Shown here: piece after piece, positions 1-8,443 of the stretch
How the letters are laid out: each line of letters opens with the position of its first letter
How positions within the stretch are numbered: position 1 is the stretch's first letter
NCBI GenBank assembly: GCA_963674685.2
Contig: CAXXWT010000003.1
Coordinates: forward strand, 310,001 to 374,000
DNA from: G963674685 sp963674685
Lineage (GTDB): Bacteria > Lernaellota > Lernaellaia > JACKCT01
Direction of reading: 5' to 3'
Length of the DNA: 64,000 bases
Made by a program: the position numbers and the translations under genes
Notes under the pieces: model-generated
What the model saw: the letters and a program-made list of their open reading frames with translations, nothing else
Told to the model about the DNA's origin: nothing
The model's database searches: none

Positions 1-1437
1 CGGCAGCGCCTGGCATTTTTCAAAATTATTCCATCCCACCCAGGCGTAGCCGCCGTCGATTTGCGTGGAGGCGATGCCTTCCCCGACGAGGGCGTCGGCG
101 GCGCGCCACTGCGCCTCGCAGCCGTTTCGGTATTGCTTTACACGGGCGATGTCCGTCGCCAGAAATGCCGCGATCAGGCATGCAAAAACGATAATCCGCC
201 GGCGGGCGACCGCGGGGAGCATCAAAGACATGAGGATGACGGGGGGCATAAGCGCCAGAAAATACCGGTCCATAAAAAGCTTTATCGGCACAAGCAACGC
301 AAGCTGGCTGACGAAAACCAACACGGCGGAAATGAAAACGGTCTTTTGATGCCCGGGCAGCTTGTCGGCTTTTAATTTAAGCGACCACAAAATCCAAAGG
401 GGCAGGGCGACGAGAGTCCCGATATACAAATAATAGAAGAGGCCGATTTGCGGCATGGCGGGGGGCTCGGTGAGGACGCTGGAAATCATGGGCCATGGCT
501 TGAAATGGAATATGGCGCGAAGGCAGATTATCCACGTCAATATCGCCGCCGCAATGGGGAGAAAATACATAAACCATGGCGTTTTTCGCCCTTTGTCGCG
601 ACTTGGCAAATAATCGTACGAAGCAAGGATCAAAGGAAGCAAATAGAAGGTCAGAATCATGCACGCCATATCGACGCGAAACGTCCCTTCGCGCAGCCAG
701 GTTTCCGGCGAAAACAAACGTTGCGTGAATTCGCCGAACTTTCTGTCCAGCGTTGCGCTGACGGGATGAATCAGCGGCTTCGAGAGTTTGAAAAGTATAA
801 GGGACGCGAGAGTCGGCAGCCCGAGAATCACCCAGTGTTGCGTTGGCGTCTTTTGCCTGAAATCCTTTTGGAAAAGCATGGCGGCGATGATCGCGGGCGC
901 GATAAGAACGCCGTGCATTTTGCCCCAGATGGAAAGGGCGGCGATGGCGGATGCGAAAATCAGAGCTTTTGATTTTCTGGTTTTAAAGTACAGCACGAAG
1001 CCGATCAAAGAAAGCAGTTCGAACAAAATGAAAACAGGATCGCTTTGAAACGTAAAAGCCGTCACGAACGTCGGCGGCGCGGCGAAGTAAACCAAAGAAG
1101 CGAAAACGGAAGTCCTGCCAGAAGCTCCCGAGTATTTCCCGAGAAAATATACGGCCAGCATGCACAGCCAGGTGATGAGGAGATTGAAGGCCACGGTCTG
1201 CGGGAAACCGAATCCGAATATCAAAACGAAGGGGGCGGAAAAAAGCAGGTGCAAAACGGCGGCGGCGCTGTTGAAGGAATCGAAGGCCGGGACGCCGGTT
1301 TTCAGAAAATGCCGCAGGGGCAGGGCGAAGTTCCAGGAATCGTCCAGCGGAACCGCCGGAAGGCGGCCGACCAGGCAGACGGCGCAGGCGAAAACAGCGC
1401 TGATGACGCCGATGAGGAAAATATCCGCCTTTTTCAT
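1..1437 (-). CDS. Multi-pass membrane protein, GT-C/PMT-like glycosyltransferase (3' end off window)
   Basis: The frame is open from the ATG at 1437 to the left edge, 479 codons, so the C-terminus is missing. I read about ten hydrophobic segments. An Asp-Asp pair (residues 32-33, LDDSW) follows the first membrane segment, where GT-C glycosyltransferases of the PMT/ArnT type keep their acidic catalytic motif. A segment near residue 410 (MDRYFLALMPPV) resembles the late RYFLPLLPP-type helix of that superfamily. Such enzymes move a sugar from a polyprenyl-phosphate donor on the outer face of the inner membrane. The start overlaps the stop of the upstream radical SAM gene by four bases (ATGA), so the two are probably translated together. 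Acceptor and sugar are unknown. Fold assignment is fairly secure; activity is inferred. Confidence 0.75.
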   Translation of the reverse strand, partial: MKKADIFLIGVISAVFACAVCLVGRLPAVPLDDSWNFALPLRHFLKTGVPAFDSFNSAAAVLHLLFSAPFVLIFGFGFPQTVAFNLLITWLCMLAVYFLGKYSGASGRTSVFASLVYFAAPPTFVTAFTFQSDPVFILFELLSLIGFVLYFKTRKSKALIFASAIAALSIWGKMHGVLIAPAIIAAMLFQKDFRQKTPTQHWVILGLPTLASLILFKLSKPLIHPVSATLDRKFGEFTQRLFSPETWLREGTFRVDMACMILTFYLLPLILASYDYLPSRDKGRKTPWFMYFLPIAAAILTWIICLRAIFHFKPWPMISSVLTEPPAMPQIGLFYYLYIGTLVALPLWILWSLKLKADKLPGHQKTVFISAVLVFVSQLALLVPIKLFMDRYFLALMPPVILMSLMLPAVARRRIIVFACLIAAFLATDIARVKQYRNGCEAQWRAADALVGEGIASTQIDGGYAWVGWNNFEKCQALP

Positions 1438-2411
1438 TCTTCGACCCGCGATTGACGTAAAAGCTGATTCTCATCGAATACGCAATTGATCAGCAAATGG
1501 CAATTCGATTCGCAGCGGCGCATTTTTTCACGACATTTTGCGGCCGCGTCGGAAAACCAGATGTCTTTCAAATCGTCGTCCAGCACGTTGCCGATTTCCG
1601 GCAGTTGCGGGCACAACCTGACTTCGCCGTCCGGGCCGATGGTCAGGCCGTTTTCGCCGACCGTGCACTGCGCCAGGCAGAAGTTGTCCGGGTTTTTATA
1701 ATAAGCCCGCATGGCTTCGAACTGCTCCTGCCGGTTCAGGATCGGATATCCCATTTTTTTCAGTTGCGTCAGTTTGCCGATCACGCTGCCGACGTGGTCC
1801 ATGTCGTCGGGCCACAAGGGGTGATCGCGCCACCAGCCCGGCGCGGGAACCTGTCCGAAGGGCTGGGCCATGGCCTGAAAGAAGATGCCGTCGAAATGCG
1901 TGTCGCAGACGTGTTTCGTGAATTCGACGATCTGGTGCAGGTTGTCTTTCATGATCACGCACGTGACCCGGGGTTTGACGATTCCCAGGCCGCCCAGGCG
2001 CGTCGCCGCTTCGATCACCATTTTATAGGTATTGGGCAGCCGGCGGATGTTATCGTGCACGTCGGCGAAACCGTCCAGGCTGAAATTGACATAACGCACG
2101 CGCCATCCCGTGAGCTGCTGGGCCCAGTAATCGCTTAAATGCCGGCCGTTCGTGGCCAGCGTCATGGGCATGCGCAAGCGGGCGCACTCGCTGAAAAGCC
2201 GCGTCGTGTTCGGCATGATCAAAGGTTCGCCGCCGGCGATTTGAATCATGACCGGGCCGAGCCATCGGGATATGGAGCGCACGATGTCGGGCAGCCGGTC
2301 CGCCGGCAGTTTGGGTGTTTTGTCGAGCTTCCATATCTCGCAGTGACGGCATCGGCCGTCGCATCGATCGCTGACGTGGAAGGCCACGTATGTGGGTAAA
2401 GGCGCGCTCAT
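1434..2411 (-). CDS. Radical SAM protein with SPASM-like C-terminus
   Basis: The radical SAM cluster motif CxxxCxxC is at Cys17, Cys21 and Cys24 (CDGRCRHC), and the GGEP SAM-binding motif is at about residues 60-63. The C-terminal third has Cys-rich stretches (NFCLAQC, VRLCPQL, ESNCHLLINC) like SPASM/Twitch domains that bind extra Fe-S clusters. I chose the ATG at 2411, preceded by GGAG, rather than the longer frame to 2531, because the extra 40 residues look non-coding and would overlap the divergent permease start. SPASM enzymes modify peptides, lipids or sugars. The coupled GT-C gene downstream suggests an envelope or glycan substrate, but that is inference. No precursor peptide is visible nearby. 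Confidence 0.85.
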   Translation of the reverse strand: MSAPLPTYVAFHVSDRCDGRCRHCEIWKLDKTPKLPADRLPDIVRSISRWLGPVMIQIAGGEPLIMPNTTRLFSECARLRMPMTLATNGRHLSDYWAQQLTGWRVRYVNFSLDGFADVHDNIRRLPNTYKMVIEAATRLGGLGIVKPRVTCVIMKDNLHQIVEFTKHVCDTHFDGIFFQAMAQPFGQVPAPGWWRDHPLWPDDMDHVGSVIGKLTQLKKMGYPILNRQEQFEAMRAYYKNPDNFCLAQCTVGENGLTIGPDGEVRLCPQLPEIGNVLDDDLKDIWFSDAAAKCREKMRRCESNCHLLINCVFDENQLLRQSRVEE

Positions 2412-2530
2412 GTTCTCCGTCGGTATCCGGCGCCGCTTTTCGCATAAAGGGAAAAACGCCGCCCGGCATAACTTGTCTTGCCGTATTGCGTATGCCGTGC
2501 TTATGATACCGAAAATATCGGAGATTTCCA

Positions 2531-3328
2531 TTGCAGGGACAAGTCAGGGATATTTATACGCACCGCTACCTTTTATGGGGCATCATTCGGGCCGACCTGC
2601 GAAATCGCTACGGGGCCTCGTTTTTCGGGCTGCTTTGGTCCGTGATCAATCCCCTGCTGCTGATCCTGGTTTACACGCTGGTTTTCGGATTCATCCTCGA
2701 CGTGAACATCGGAGGCACCGCCGGAGCGCGATACTACGGCCTCTTTCTCTTTTGCGGGATGCTGCCGTGGCTGGCGATTCAGGACGCCATGCAAAGGTCC
2801 GCGGGCGTCATCATGGAAAACCGCGATCTGATCAAACAGGTCAATTTTCCGAAGCTGATCCTGCCGGTGCGCTGCGTCGTCAGCGCGTTTTTACATCAAC
2901 TGATCGCCATGGTTCTGTTCGTCATCATTATCATCTGGATGGGGCAGACGCCTTCCTGGATCATGGTCGGGCTGCTGGCGACGATCTGGCCGCTGCAAAT
3001 GCTCTTCACTCTGGGCCTGACGCTGATCATCAGCGCGTTTTCGGTTTTTTATAAAGACATGCGGGAGTTTACCGGCGCCTTTACTTTGCTCTGGTTTTTC
3101 GCAACACCCATCATTTACCCCATGACCCTGGTGCCCGAACCGATCAAGAGCGTTTTATTCTTCAATCCTCTCACGCCGCTGATAAACCTCTACCGCGCCG
3201 CCCTGCTGGGAGACGTGATGCCGGACCCTTACGGCTACCTTTATTTCAGCGTTTTTACGATCCTGGTTCTTGTGATTGGCTGGTTTTGGTTCCGCAGAAT
3301 GTCCCGGGATTTCGCCGATCTGATCTGA
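2531..3328 (+). CDS. ABC-2 type polysaccharide/polyol export permease
   Basis: This 265-residue protein has the ABC-2 layout of Wzm/KpsM/TagG permeases: an amphipathic N-terminus (YLLWGIIRADLRNRYGAS), six membrane segments, and the family's typical FFLTPIIY-like region (WFFATPIIYPMTLVPEP). The start is TTG at 2531 with CGGAG seven bases upstream; an in-frame stop at 2504 excludes earlier starts. These permeases export polyprenyl-linked O-antigen, capsule or teichoic acid chains with a dedicated ATPase. No ATPase gene lies beside it here, so its Wzt/KpsT partner must be elsewhere or beyond the window. Neighbouring GT-C genes support a role in surface glycan assembly. Confidence 0.85.
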   Translation: MQGQVRDIYTHRYLLWGIIRADLRNRYGASFFGLLWSVINPLLLILVYTLVFGFILDVNIGGTAGARYYGLFLFCGMLPWLAIQDAMQRSAGVIMENRDLIKQVNFPKLILPVRCVVSAFLHQLIAMVLFVIIIIWMGQTPSWIMVGLLATIWPLQMLFTLGLTLIISAFSVFYKDMREFTGAFTLLWFFATPIIYPMTLVPEPIKSVLFFNPLTPLINLYRAALLGDVMPDPYGYLYFSVFTILVLVIGWFWFRRMSRDFADLI

Positions 3329-3354
3329 AATGGCGATGCAATTCTTGCGCTTAT

Positions 3355-5937
3355 ATGAAATCAAGACTAAGTCTGAATTTCATGATGAAGTACGGTAATC
3401 TTCGAAGAACCATTTTTTTCCTTCTAATCCTGTCATCGACATTGGTGCTGATCCGCTGGCATGGCGCCAATTACATGCCGAGCGGACACGATTCCCTACG
3501 GCACATGGAAACCGTTTTCGATTGTTACTATGCTTTTAACGACCATCCGATAACCCTGTACAAGACTCTGCGGATTCAACCAGCCAGATACATGCCGCTG
3601 ACTTATGCGCTGGGTGTTTTCTTTTTGCATATCTTCAATGATTCTCCCTGGGGGTTCGCGTCGATCCCTGTTTTCTTCTTTCTCGTCAGTGCAATCGCCC
3701 TTTGGTTTCTCGGCAAATATTATTCCCGGAACGGGATCATGGCTGCTTTTCCCCTGCTGGTGTTTATCGGCAATCCTGTGACATGGGTGGTCTTTACCTC
3801 ATTCAACCTGGAAGCAAGCTTGATTGCGGCTTCGACCGCAGTTTTCTGCCTTCTGCTGTTTGCGCCCGGGGCCGGACGATGGCTTTTGATCCCTGTTGTT
3901 ATGACGGTTTCCGCCGTTCTTTCACTATCTAAAGCGGTGCTGCTGATCCCGCTCGCGCCGGCAGGCCTTGTACTCATCTTTGCCGGCAATGCCCAAAAAA
4001 GAACTTATCGCGCGTTGGTTCTCGCCGCCGTTCTCGGCGCCTCGTGCATTTGGTTGATGCCGCGGCTGGGAGAAATCATGCCGGAATTGGCGTTTGATTT
4101 TCGTAATCCGGGAAATGAGGTTTTCCAGGGGTGGTGGTATTATCCTTCCCTGCTTTTAGTTGGGTATCGCGGCCTTCCTTTGATTGCGGTTCTGGCCGTC
4201 GCGATTTATTGGTTTCGACGCCGAAAAAGCGAATTCACGGCCGATGACATCGCCATGCTGCTATACTTCGTCGCGCCGATTGTATTTTTTTCCGTTTTTG
4301 AGACAAAGCGTCCCTGGTATCCGCTTAGCGGATTTATCGTCCTTCCGGTTTGGTATGTGCATGTCGCGCAACGAACCCGGCAGGAAAAAGCGACGCGGCG
4401 ATTGTCCTGCGTCCTTTTGGCGTTCTACTTTTTAAGTTCGGTATTCAACATCGCTGTCGTGGGCCTTTCTCACGGTTCGGCAAGCGAGGCGAGTCTCCCT
4501 GGTGGAATTTTGCGCCCGAGGCCGCCACGTCCTATCGAGATCGCCGTTGCGGAAAAAATTGCGGAAGATGTACGAGCCCAACCGCAAATCAGCGCGGCCT
4601 TGGATTTGTCAAAAACCGATATCGAATCCGTACGCGTTAAAAAGCTCGCGTATTTGAAAAAGGGGCGCCTGGCGCTGACCCAACAGTTGACCGCGACGGA
4701 TCGATATCATACCGATTTGCTCGATTTCTTCGACACGGTGGGACACGCGACAAAAGTTTATACCGTCGGCGAAACCTGGCCGGTCATCGATCGCGAAGTT
4801 TACAATGAAAGTGAAATTAAGGAGCCATACGAAAAATTGGCCGCCGCTCTTTCGCTAGCGGAAAAACTGTATTCGCTGCTTGAAACCATGCCGCTTCCGG
4901 AGGGAAAGTCTCTTTCCATTTTTCTTCATCATGACATGAAAGGCACTTTGATAAAAAGCGAGCGCCGGGGATTTCTCGTCGCTTCGAAAGATCAGTTCGA
5001 CTCTGTCGTAAGCCCTCTGATTGCAAAACAGGAGGGCGATAAGGCATTTGAATCCGGCGATTACAGGCGCGCCAATGAAATATACCGATTGATTGTCGAA
5101 GCTGATCCTGATGACTGCGAGTATCGATTTGCCCTGTCAAAAAGCCTTTCCCTTTCAGGCGACCGTCCTGAGGCAAGAGTTCACTGGCAAATCCTTTTTG
5201 AAAGATGCGCGTCGTTCGGCATGAAAATAGACGCTCTTCGCGAGATTGCTTCGCTTGAGATTACGGGAAATACCGACGAAGGACTGATGGAAAGTTATCT
5301 TGAGCCTCTTATCGGTCAAAATAATAGCAATCCGCAATTCATGTATTCGCTGCTTTCCACCAGAATTTATGCTCAACAGTTAAAGGGAGATTGGGACGCA
5401 GCGATAGCGGCCATCGGAATTTTACGGAAATATCTCACATCCGATCAAACGGCGGGCGTGAACCTGCAGGAAGCGCTTTTTCAAGAAAAGGCCGGTCGAT
5501 TGTCAAAGGCTGAAGCATTGCTTCAATCGAATCTCACGTCCGATGAATTGGAAAATGCCGTGACAGCCGATTCCGCGCTTCATCTCGCCCGCCTGCAGGC
5601 CGACGGAGGTCGCTTTGATGAGGCGCTGGAGTCCATGGAAAAAGCCCTTTCGGCGAAGGCGGACTCGAAATTTTTGGCAACGAGCGCAATCCATATCGCT
5701 AACCGAATGGAAGAAACGGGCAGGGACGAAGAAAGTTATGAGTTCCTGCAAAAAATCGCATTGAAAATCGATACAAACGCAGCCGGTCCGATTCTCGTTG
5801 AAATCGCAAAATATTACGTGCGAAATGGCGAGAAAGCCTTGGCTATACCCGCCTTTGAAAAAGCTTTGAAAAACATCGAAGATGAGAATATTCGCGATTG
5901 GATAAAGGAAATGATCGGAGAGTTGGAAGGGCGTTGA
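3355..5937 (+). CDS. Large membrane protein with GT-C-like N-terminus and TPR C-terminus
   Basis: About 860 residues. The N-terminal half has roughly nine to ten membrane segments and an acidic stretch after the first one (GHDSLRHMETVFDCYY), where GT-C glycosyltransferases place catalytic acidic residues. From about residue 555 to the end, helix pairs with AxxxY/ALxxA spacing look like TPR repeats, presumably periplasmic. The reading frame extends upstream to 3286, inside the permease, but the hydrophobic start fits ATG 3355 or the ATG pair at 3382/3385; none has a strong ribosome site. It follows the ABC permease directly and may be in its operon. A GT-C domain joined to TPRs suggests a transferase that docks partner proteins, but no acceptor can be named. 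Confidence 0.7.
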   Translation: MKSRLSLNFMMKYGNLRRTIFFLLILSSTLVLIRWHGANYMPSGHDSLRHMETVFDCYYAFNDHPITLYKTLRIQPARYMPLTYALGVFFLHIFNDSPWGFASIPVFFFLVSAIALWFLGKYYSRNGIMAAFPLLVFIGNPVTWVVFTSFNLEASLIAASTAVFCLLLFAPGAGRWLLIPVVMTVSAVLSLSKAVLLIPLAPAGLVLIFAGNAQKRTYRALVLAAVLGASCIWLMPRLGEIMPELAFDFRNPGNEVFQGWWYYPSLLLVGYRGLPLIAVLAVAIYWFRRRKSEFTADDIAMLLYFVAPIVFFSVFETKRPWYPLSGFIVLPVWYVHVAQRTRQEKATRRLSCVLLAFYFLSSVFNIAVVGLSHGSASEASLPGGILRPRPPRPIEIAVAEKIAEDVRAQPQISAALDLSKTDIESVRVKKLAYLKKGRLALTQQLTATDRYHTDLLDFFDTVGHATKVYTVGETWPVIDREVYNESEIKEPYEKLAAALSLAEKLYSLLETMPLPEGKSLSIFLHHDMKGTLIKSERRGFLVASKDQFDSVVSPLIAKQEGDKAFESGDYRRANEIYRLIVEADPDDCEYRFALSKSLSLSGDRPEARVHWQILFERCASFGMKIDALREIASLEITGNTDEGLMESYLEPLIGQNNSNPQFMYSLLSTRIYAQQLKGDWDAAIAAIGILRKYLTSDQTAGVNLQEALFQEKAGRLSKAEALLQSNLTSDELENAVTADSALHLARLQADGGRFDEALESMEKALSAKADSKFLATSAIHIANRMEETGRDEESYEFLQKIALKIDTNAAGPILVEIAKYYVRNGEKALAIPAFEKALKNIEDENIRDWIKEMIGELEGR

Positions 5938-6016
5938 TTTTTTGTTGGTATGAAATCCTGGTCGTTGGGTGGTTGCGGTTTTCGCTGACAAGAACTTGGG
6001 GACATCCAGTCGTTTA

Positions 6017-6061
6017 AGATTTTCGATCAGCCATATAGGTTTGCCTACAGATCGAAAATCT
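6017..6061. repeat. 12-bp perfect inverted repeat, 21-bp spacer
   Basis: AGATTTTCGATC at 6017-6028 is mirrored exactly by GATCGAAAATCT at 6050-6061. The spacer holds a smaller TAGG/CCTA hairpin. The right arm lies in the last codons of the HD-GYP gene, whose stop is at 6045-6047. It sits between convergent genes, so it may form a 3' stem-loop that protects or ends one or both transcripts. There is no long U-run, so it is not a textbook intrinsic terminator. Confidence 0.6.
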
Positions 6062-7541
6062 GCCGGCCGCCGCCGGAGAAGTATTGGAGGCACGTCTCGA
6101 CGACTGTCTCGTCGTATAAAGCTCCCTTGTTTTTTGCGATTTCCTTCAAAGCGGAATCGACGCCGAGAGCTTTTCGATAGGGACGATTGAGCGACATGGC
6201 TTCGACAACGTCGGCCACGGCCAGAATGCGCGCTTCCATAAGAATTTCATCGCCTTTCAGTCCGCGTGGATAGCCCGATCCGTTGATCCGCTCGTGATGC
6301 TGATAGGCTACCTCGGCGATCGGCCAGGGAAAAGTGATTGGATCGAGAATGTCGAAACTGCTTTTGGGATGCTTCTTGATTAAAGTGAATTCATCTTCGG
6401 TGAGTTTTCCGGATTTCGTTAAAATGTGGATCGGGATGGAGATTTTCCCGATGTCGTGAATCAGTCCCGCCTGATAAATGCACTCGATTCTTTCCTCATC
6501 GAGTTCCATGCGCACAGCCAGGGCCTTTGCCAGATTGGCTACGCGAACCTGATGGCCCGCCGTGTAGGGATCGCGTTTTTCAACGGTCATGGATACCGCC
6601 GCGATAGTTCCCTGCAGGGCTTCTTTGAGTTCGGCGCTTCGCTCTTCCAGGCTTTTCGTTCTCTTTTTTACTTCCATGCGAAGAATGGCGATCATGGCGC
6701 CGGCGAGAATCAGCAGGGAAATAATGATGCCGATGATCCAGGGGATATAGGACGGCAGAATGCGAACGGGTGCTTTATCCATCCATCGGGCCAAAATCGT
6801 GTAATAAACGGAGTTCGGCTCAATGCGCCACGTTTCGAGATGCTTGTCGATATCTCTCAGGAGATCGGGATTGCGGCCTTCGGGCGTCGCGTAAAAAAGC
6901 TGTGACATTTGAAAGACGACGGGCGTCTTGGTCAGATTGTAATCGCGGTAGAAGTAATCGCCGAAAAAGTGATTGGTGACGGCGGCGTCGGCCTTTCCCT
7001 GTTGCGTCAGACGAAATGACTCCTCGTAGGATTTTGTTCGGACGGTCTCAACTTCGTAGCCGAAGCCGCGCATCATCATTTCGAATTCGGCTTCCTGGAT
7101 CGAACCTTTCAGAAGCGCGACGCGTTTCCCTACGAGTTGTTTCATGGTGCTGATGTCCCGGCCGCGTTGCGTGTACAGTCGAGACCAGCTTTCCACGACG
7201 GGCAGATGATGGAAATCGAACTGCCTGTCCCTGACCTGTGAGTAGGCTACGTCCGGCATAAGGTCGATGCCGCCGTTTTTAAGAGACTCCAGGCATTGCG
7301 CCCACTCGCAGGGGACATAGATAAGCGTCCAGTCTTCCGCCTCAGCGATTTCATGAAGCAGGTCGATGAACAGGCCCGACGCCTTTCCGTTTTCATCCGT
7401 AAAGATTTTCGGTTTGTTCTGATAAACGCCGACATAAACATATTGATCCATTCCAAGAACGCTGTCGGCTGTTGCAATGGAACAAAGCAACGGGATCATC
7501 AGGGCCGTCAATGCGTAGATCAAAATGGACTTCTTTGTCAT
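6045..7541 (-). CDS. HD-GYP cyclic-di-GMP phosphodiesterase with periplasmic solute-binding sensor
   Basis: Domains in order: signal peptide (residues 1-26, MTKKSILIYALTALMIP), a bacterial extracellular solute-binding family 3 domain (about 30-265), a membrane helix (about 275-297, IPWIIGIIISLLILAGAMI), a short coiled coil, and a C-terminal HD-GYP domain with IHDIGK and HHERINGSGYP. HD-GYP domains hydrolyse cyclic di-GMP. The periplasmic domain probably binds an amino acid or similar small ligand and controls the enzyme. The frame stays open to 7721, but the signal peptide fixes the start at ATG 7541. No GGDEF domain is attached, so this should lower c-di-GMP. It is a single gene, divergent from the por operon. 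Confidence 0.9.
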   Translation of the reverse strand: MTKKSILIYALTALMIPLLCSIATADSVLGMDQYVYVGVYQNKPKIFTDENGKASGLFIDLLHEIAEAEDWTLIYVPCEWAQCLESLKNGGIDLMPDVAYSQVRDRQFDFHHLPVVESWSRLYTQRGRDISTMKQLVGKRVALLKGSIQEAEFEMMMRGFGYEVETVRTKSYEESFRLTQQGKADAAVTNHFFGDYFYRDYNLTKTPVVFQMSQLFYATPEGRNPDLLRDIDKHLETWRIEPNSVYYTILARWMDKAPVRILPSYIPWIIGIIISLLILAGAMIAILRMEVKKRTKSLEERSAELKEALQGTIAAVSMTVEKRDPYTAGHQVRVANLAKALAVRMELDEERIECIYQAGLIHDIGKISIPIHILTKSGKLTEDEFTLIKKHPKSSFDILDPITFPWPIAEVAYQHHERINGSGYPRGLKGDEILMEARILAVADVVEAMSLNRPYRKALGVDSALKEIAKNKGALYDETVVETCLQYFSGGGRQIFDL

Positions 7542-7877
7542 ATTATTCTTATAGGAAAATGCCGGCTCAGGCGCAAGCGATGCTTGAAGGAAAATGTTTT
7601 TTATTGGGTCTGAAGCGCCTGGTCTCGCCGCCGGGATGTTTCTTGCCTTGGCGCCGGTCCGTTCCTTGAAAATTCGCTGGATTTGCTGTAATCCATATGG
7701 GTCAAGACTCGATTGTTTCACGTAAGATTCCAGGCTGATTTATGGACGGCATCGCTTCAATTTCCGCGTCTCGCCTATCAGGTTTCGCCGTCAGAGGATT
7801 TTCAGAAATCGACGTTCAAAAGATGACCGCCGGACCCGTTCGCCTGTCCGGTGAAAACCGCACGAGGAGTCACAGCC
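7542..7877. other. 336-bp divergent intergenic region
   Basis: This separates the HD-GYP gene (minus) from the por operon (plus) and should hold both promoters. I see no convincing -35/-10 pair. A CCGGAC/GTCCGG hairpin (7832-7849) lies just before the GAGGAG ribosome site of porC and could be a leader structure. No small gene or known riboswitch is visible. Confidence 0.4.
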
Positions 7878-8429
7878 ATGATTGAGATTCGTTTTCACGG
7901 TCGAGGAGGGCAGGGCGCCGTCATCGCCTCCAAGATTCTCGCCGTCGCCTTTTTTGCCGAGGACAAATATGTCCAGTCATTCCCGAAATTCGGCGTCGAA
8001 AGGCGCGGCGCGCCCGTCGAGGCTTTTTTGCGCATCGATGCGGACACCATCTTTTTGCGCAACAACATCTACGAGCCGGATCACATTATCGTTTTGGATC
8101 CCACGCTGATCGACGCCATCGACGTAACTACGGGATTGAAAAAGGGCGGTCTGGTTCTCATTAACACGGACAAAAAACCGGAGGACTACAAGGACGTGCT
8201 GGCGGATTACAAGGTGGCGTGCGTGGATGCGAGTCAAATCGCCATCAAGCATCGCCTGGGGCCGCGCACAGCGCCCATCGTCAATACGGCCATCGTTGGA
8301 GCCTTCGCGAAAGCTTCCGGCCTGGTGGGCATCGATTCCGTAGCCGACGCCATCGGCGGAGAAGTCCCCATCAAGCCCGAAGCCAACGCCGAAGCGGCCC
8401 GCGAAGCATTTGAGTCCACCGTCATTTAA
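7878..8429 (+). CDS. porC: 2-oxoacid:ferredoxin oxidoreductase, gamma subunit
   Basis: The 183-residue protein begins with the gamma-subunit signature [20 protein letters not shown] and continues with [16 protein letters not shown], both typical of PorC/PorG. The subunit is part of the enzyme that oxidatively decarboxylates pyruvate or another 2-oxoacid to acyl-CoA and CO2, reducing ferredoxin. I placed the start at ATG 7878, preceded by GAGGAG, instead of the GTG at 7851. It is the first gene of a tight porC-(gltD/porD)-porA-porB operon. The exact 2-oxoacid cannot be read from this subunit; pyruvate is the likeliest. Confidence 0.9.
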
Positions 8430-8443
8430 TGGAGTAAGCATCA

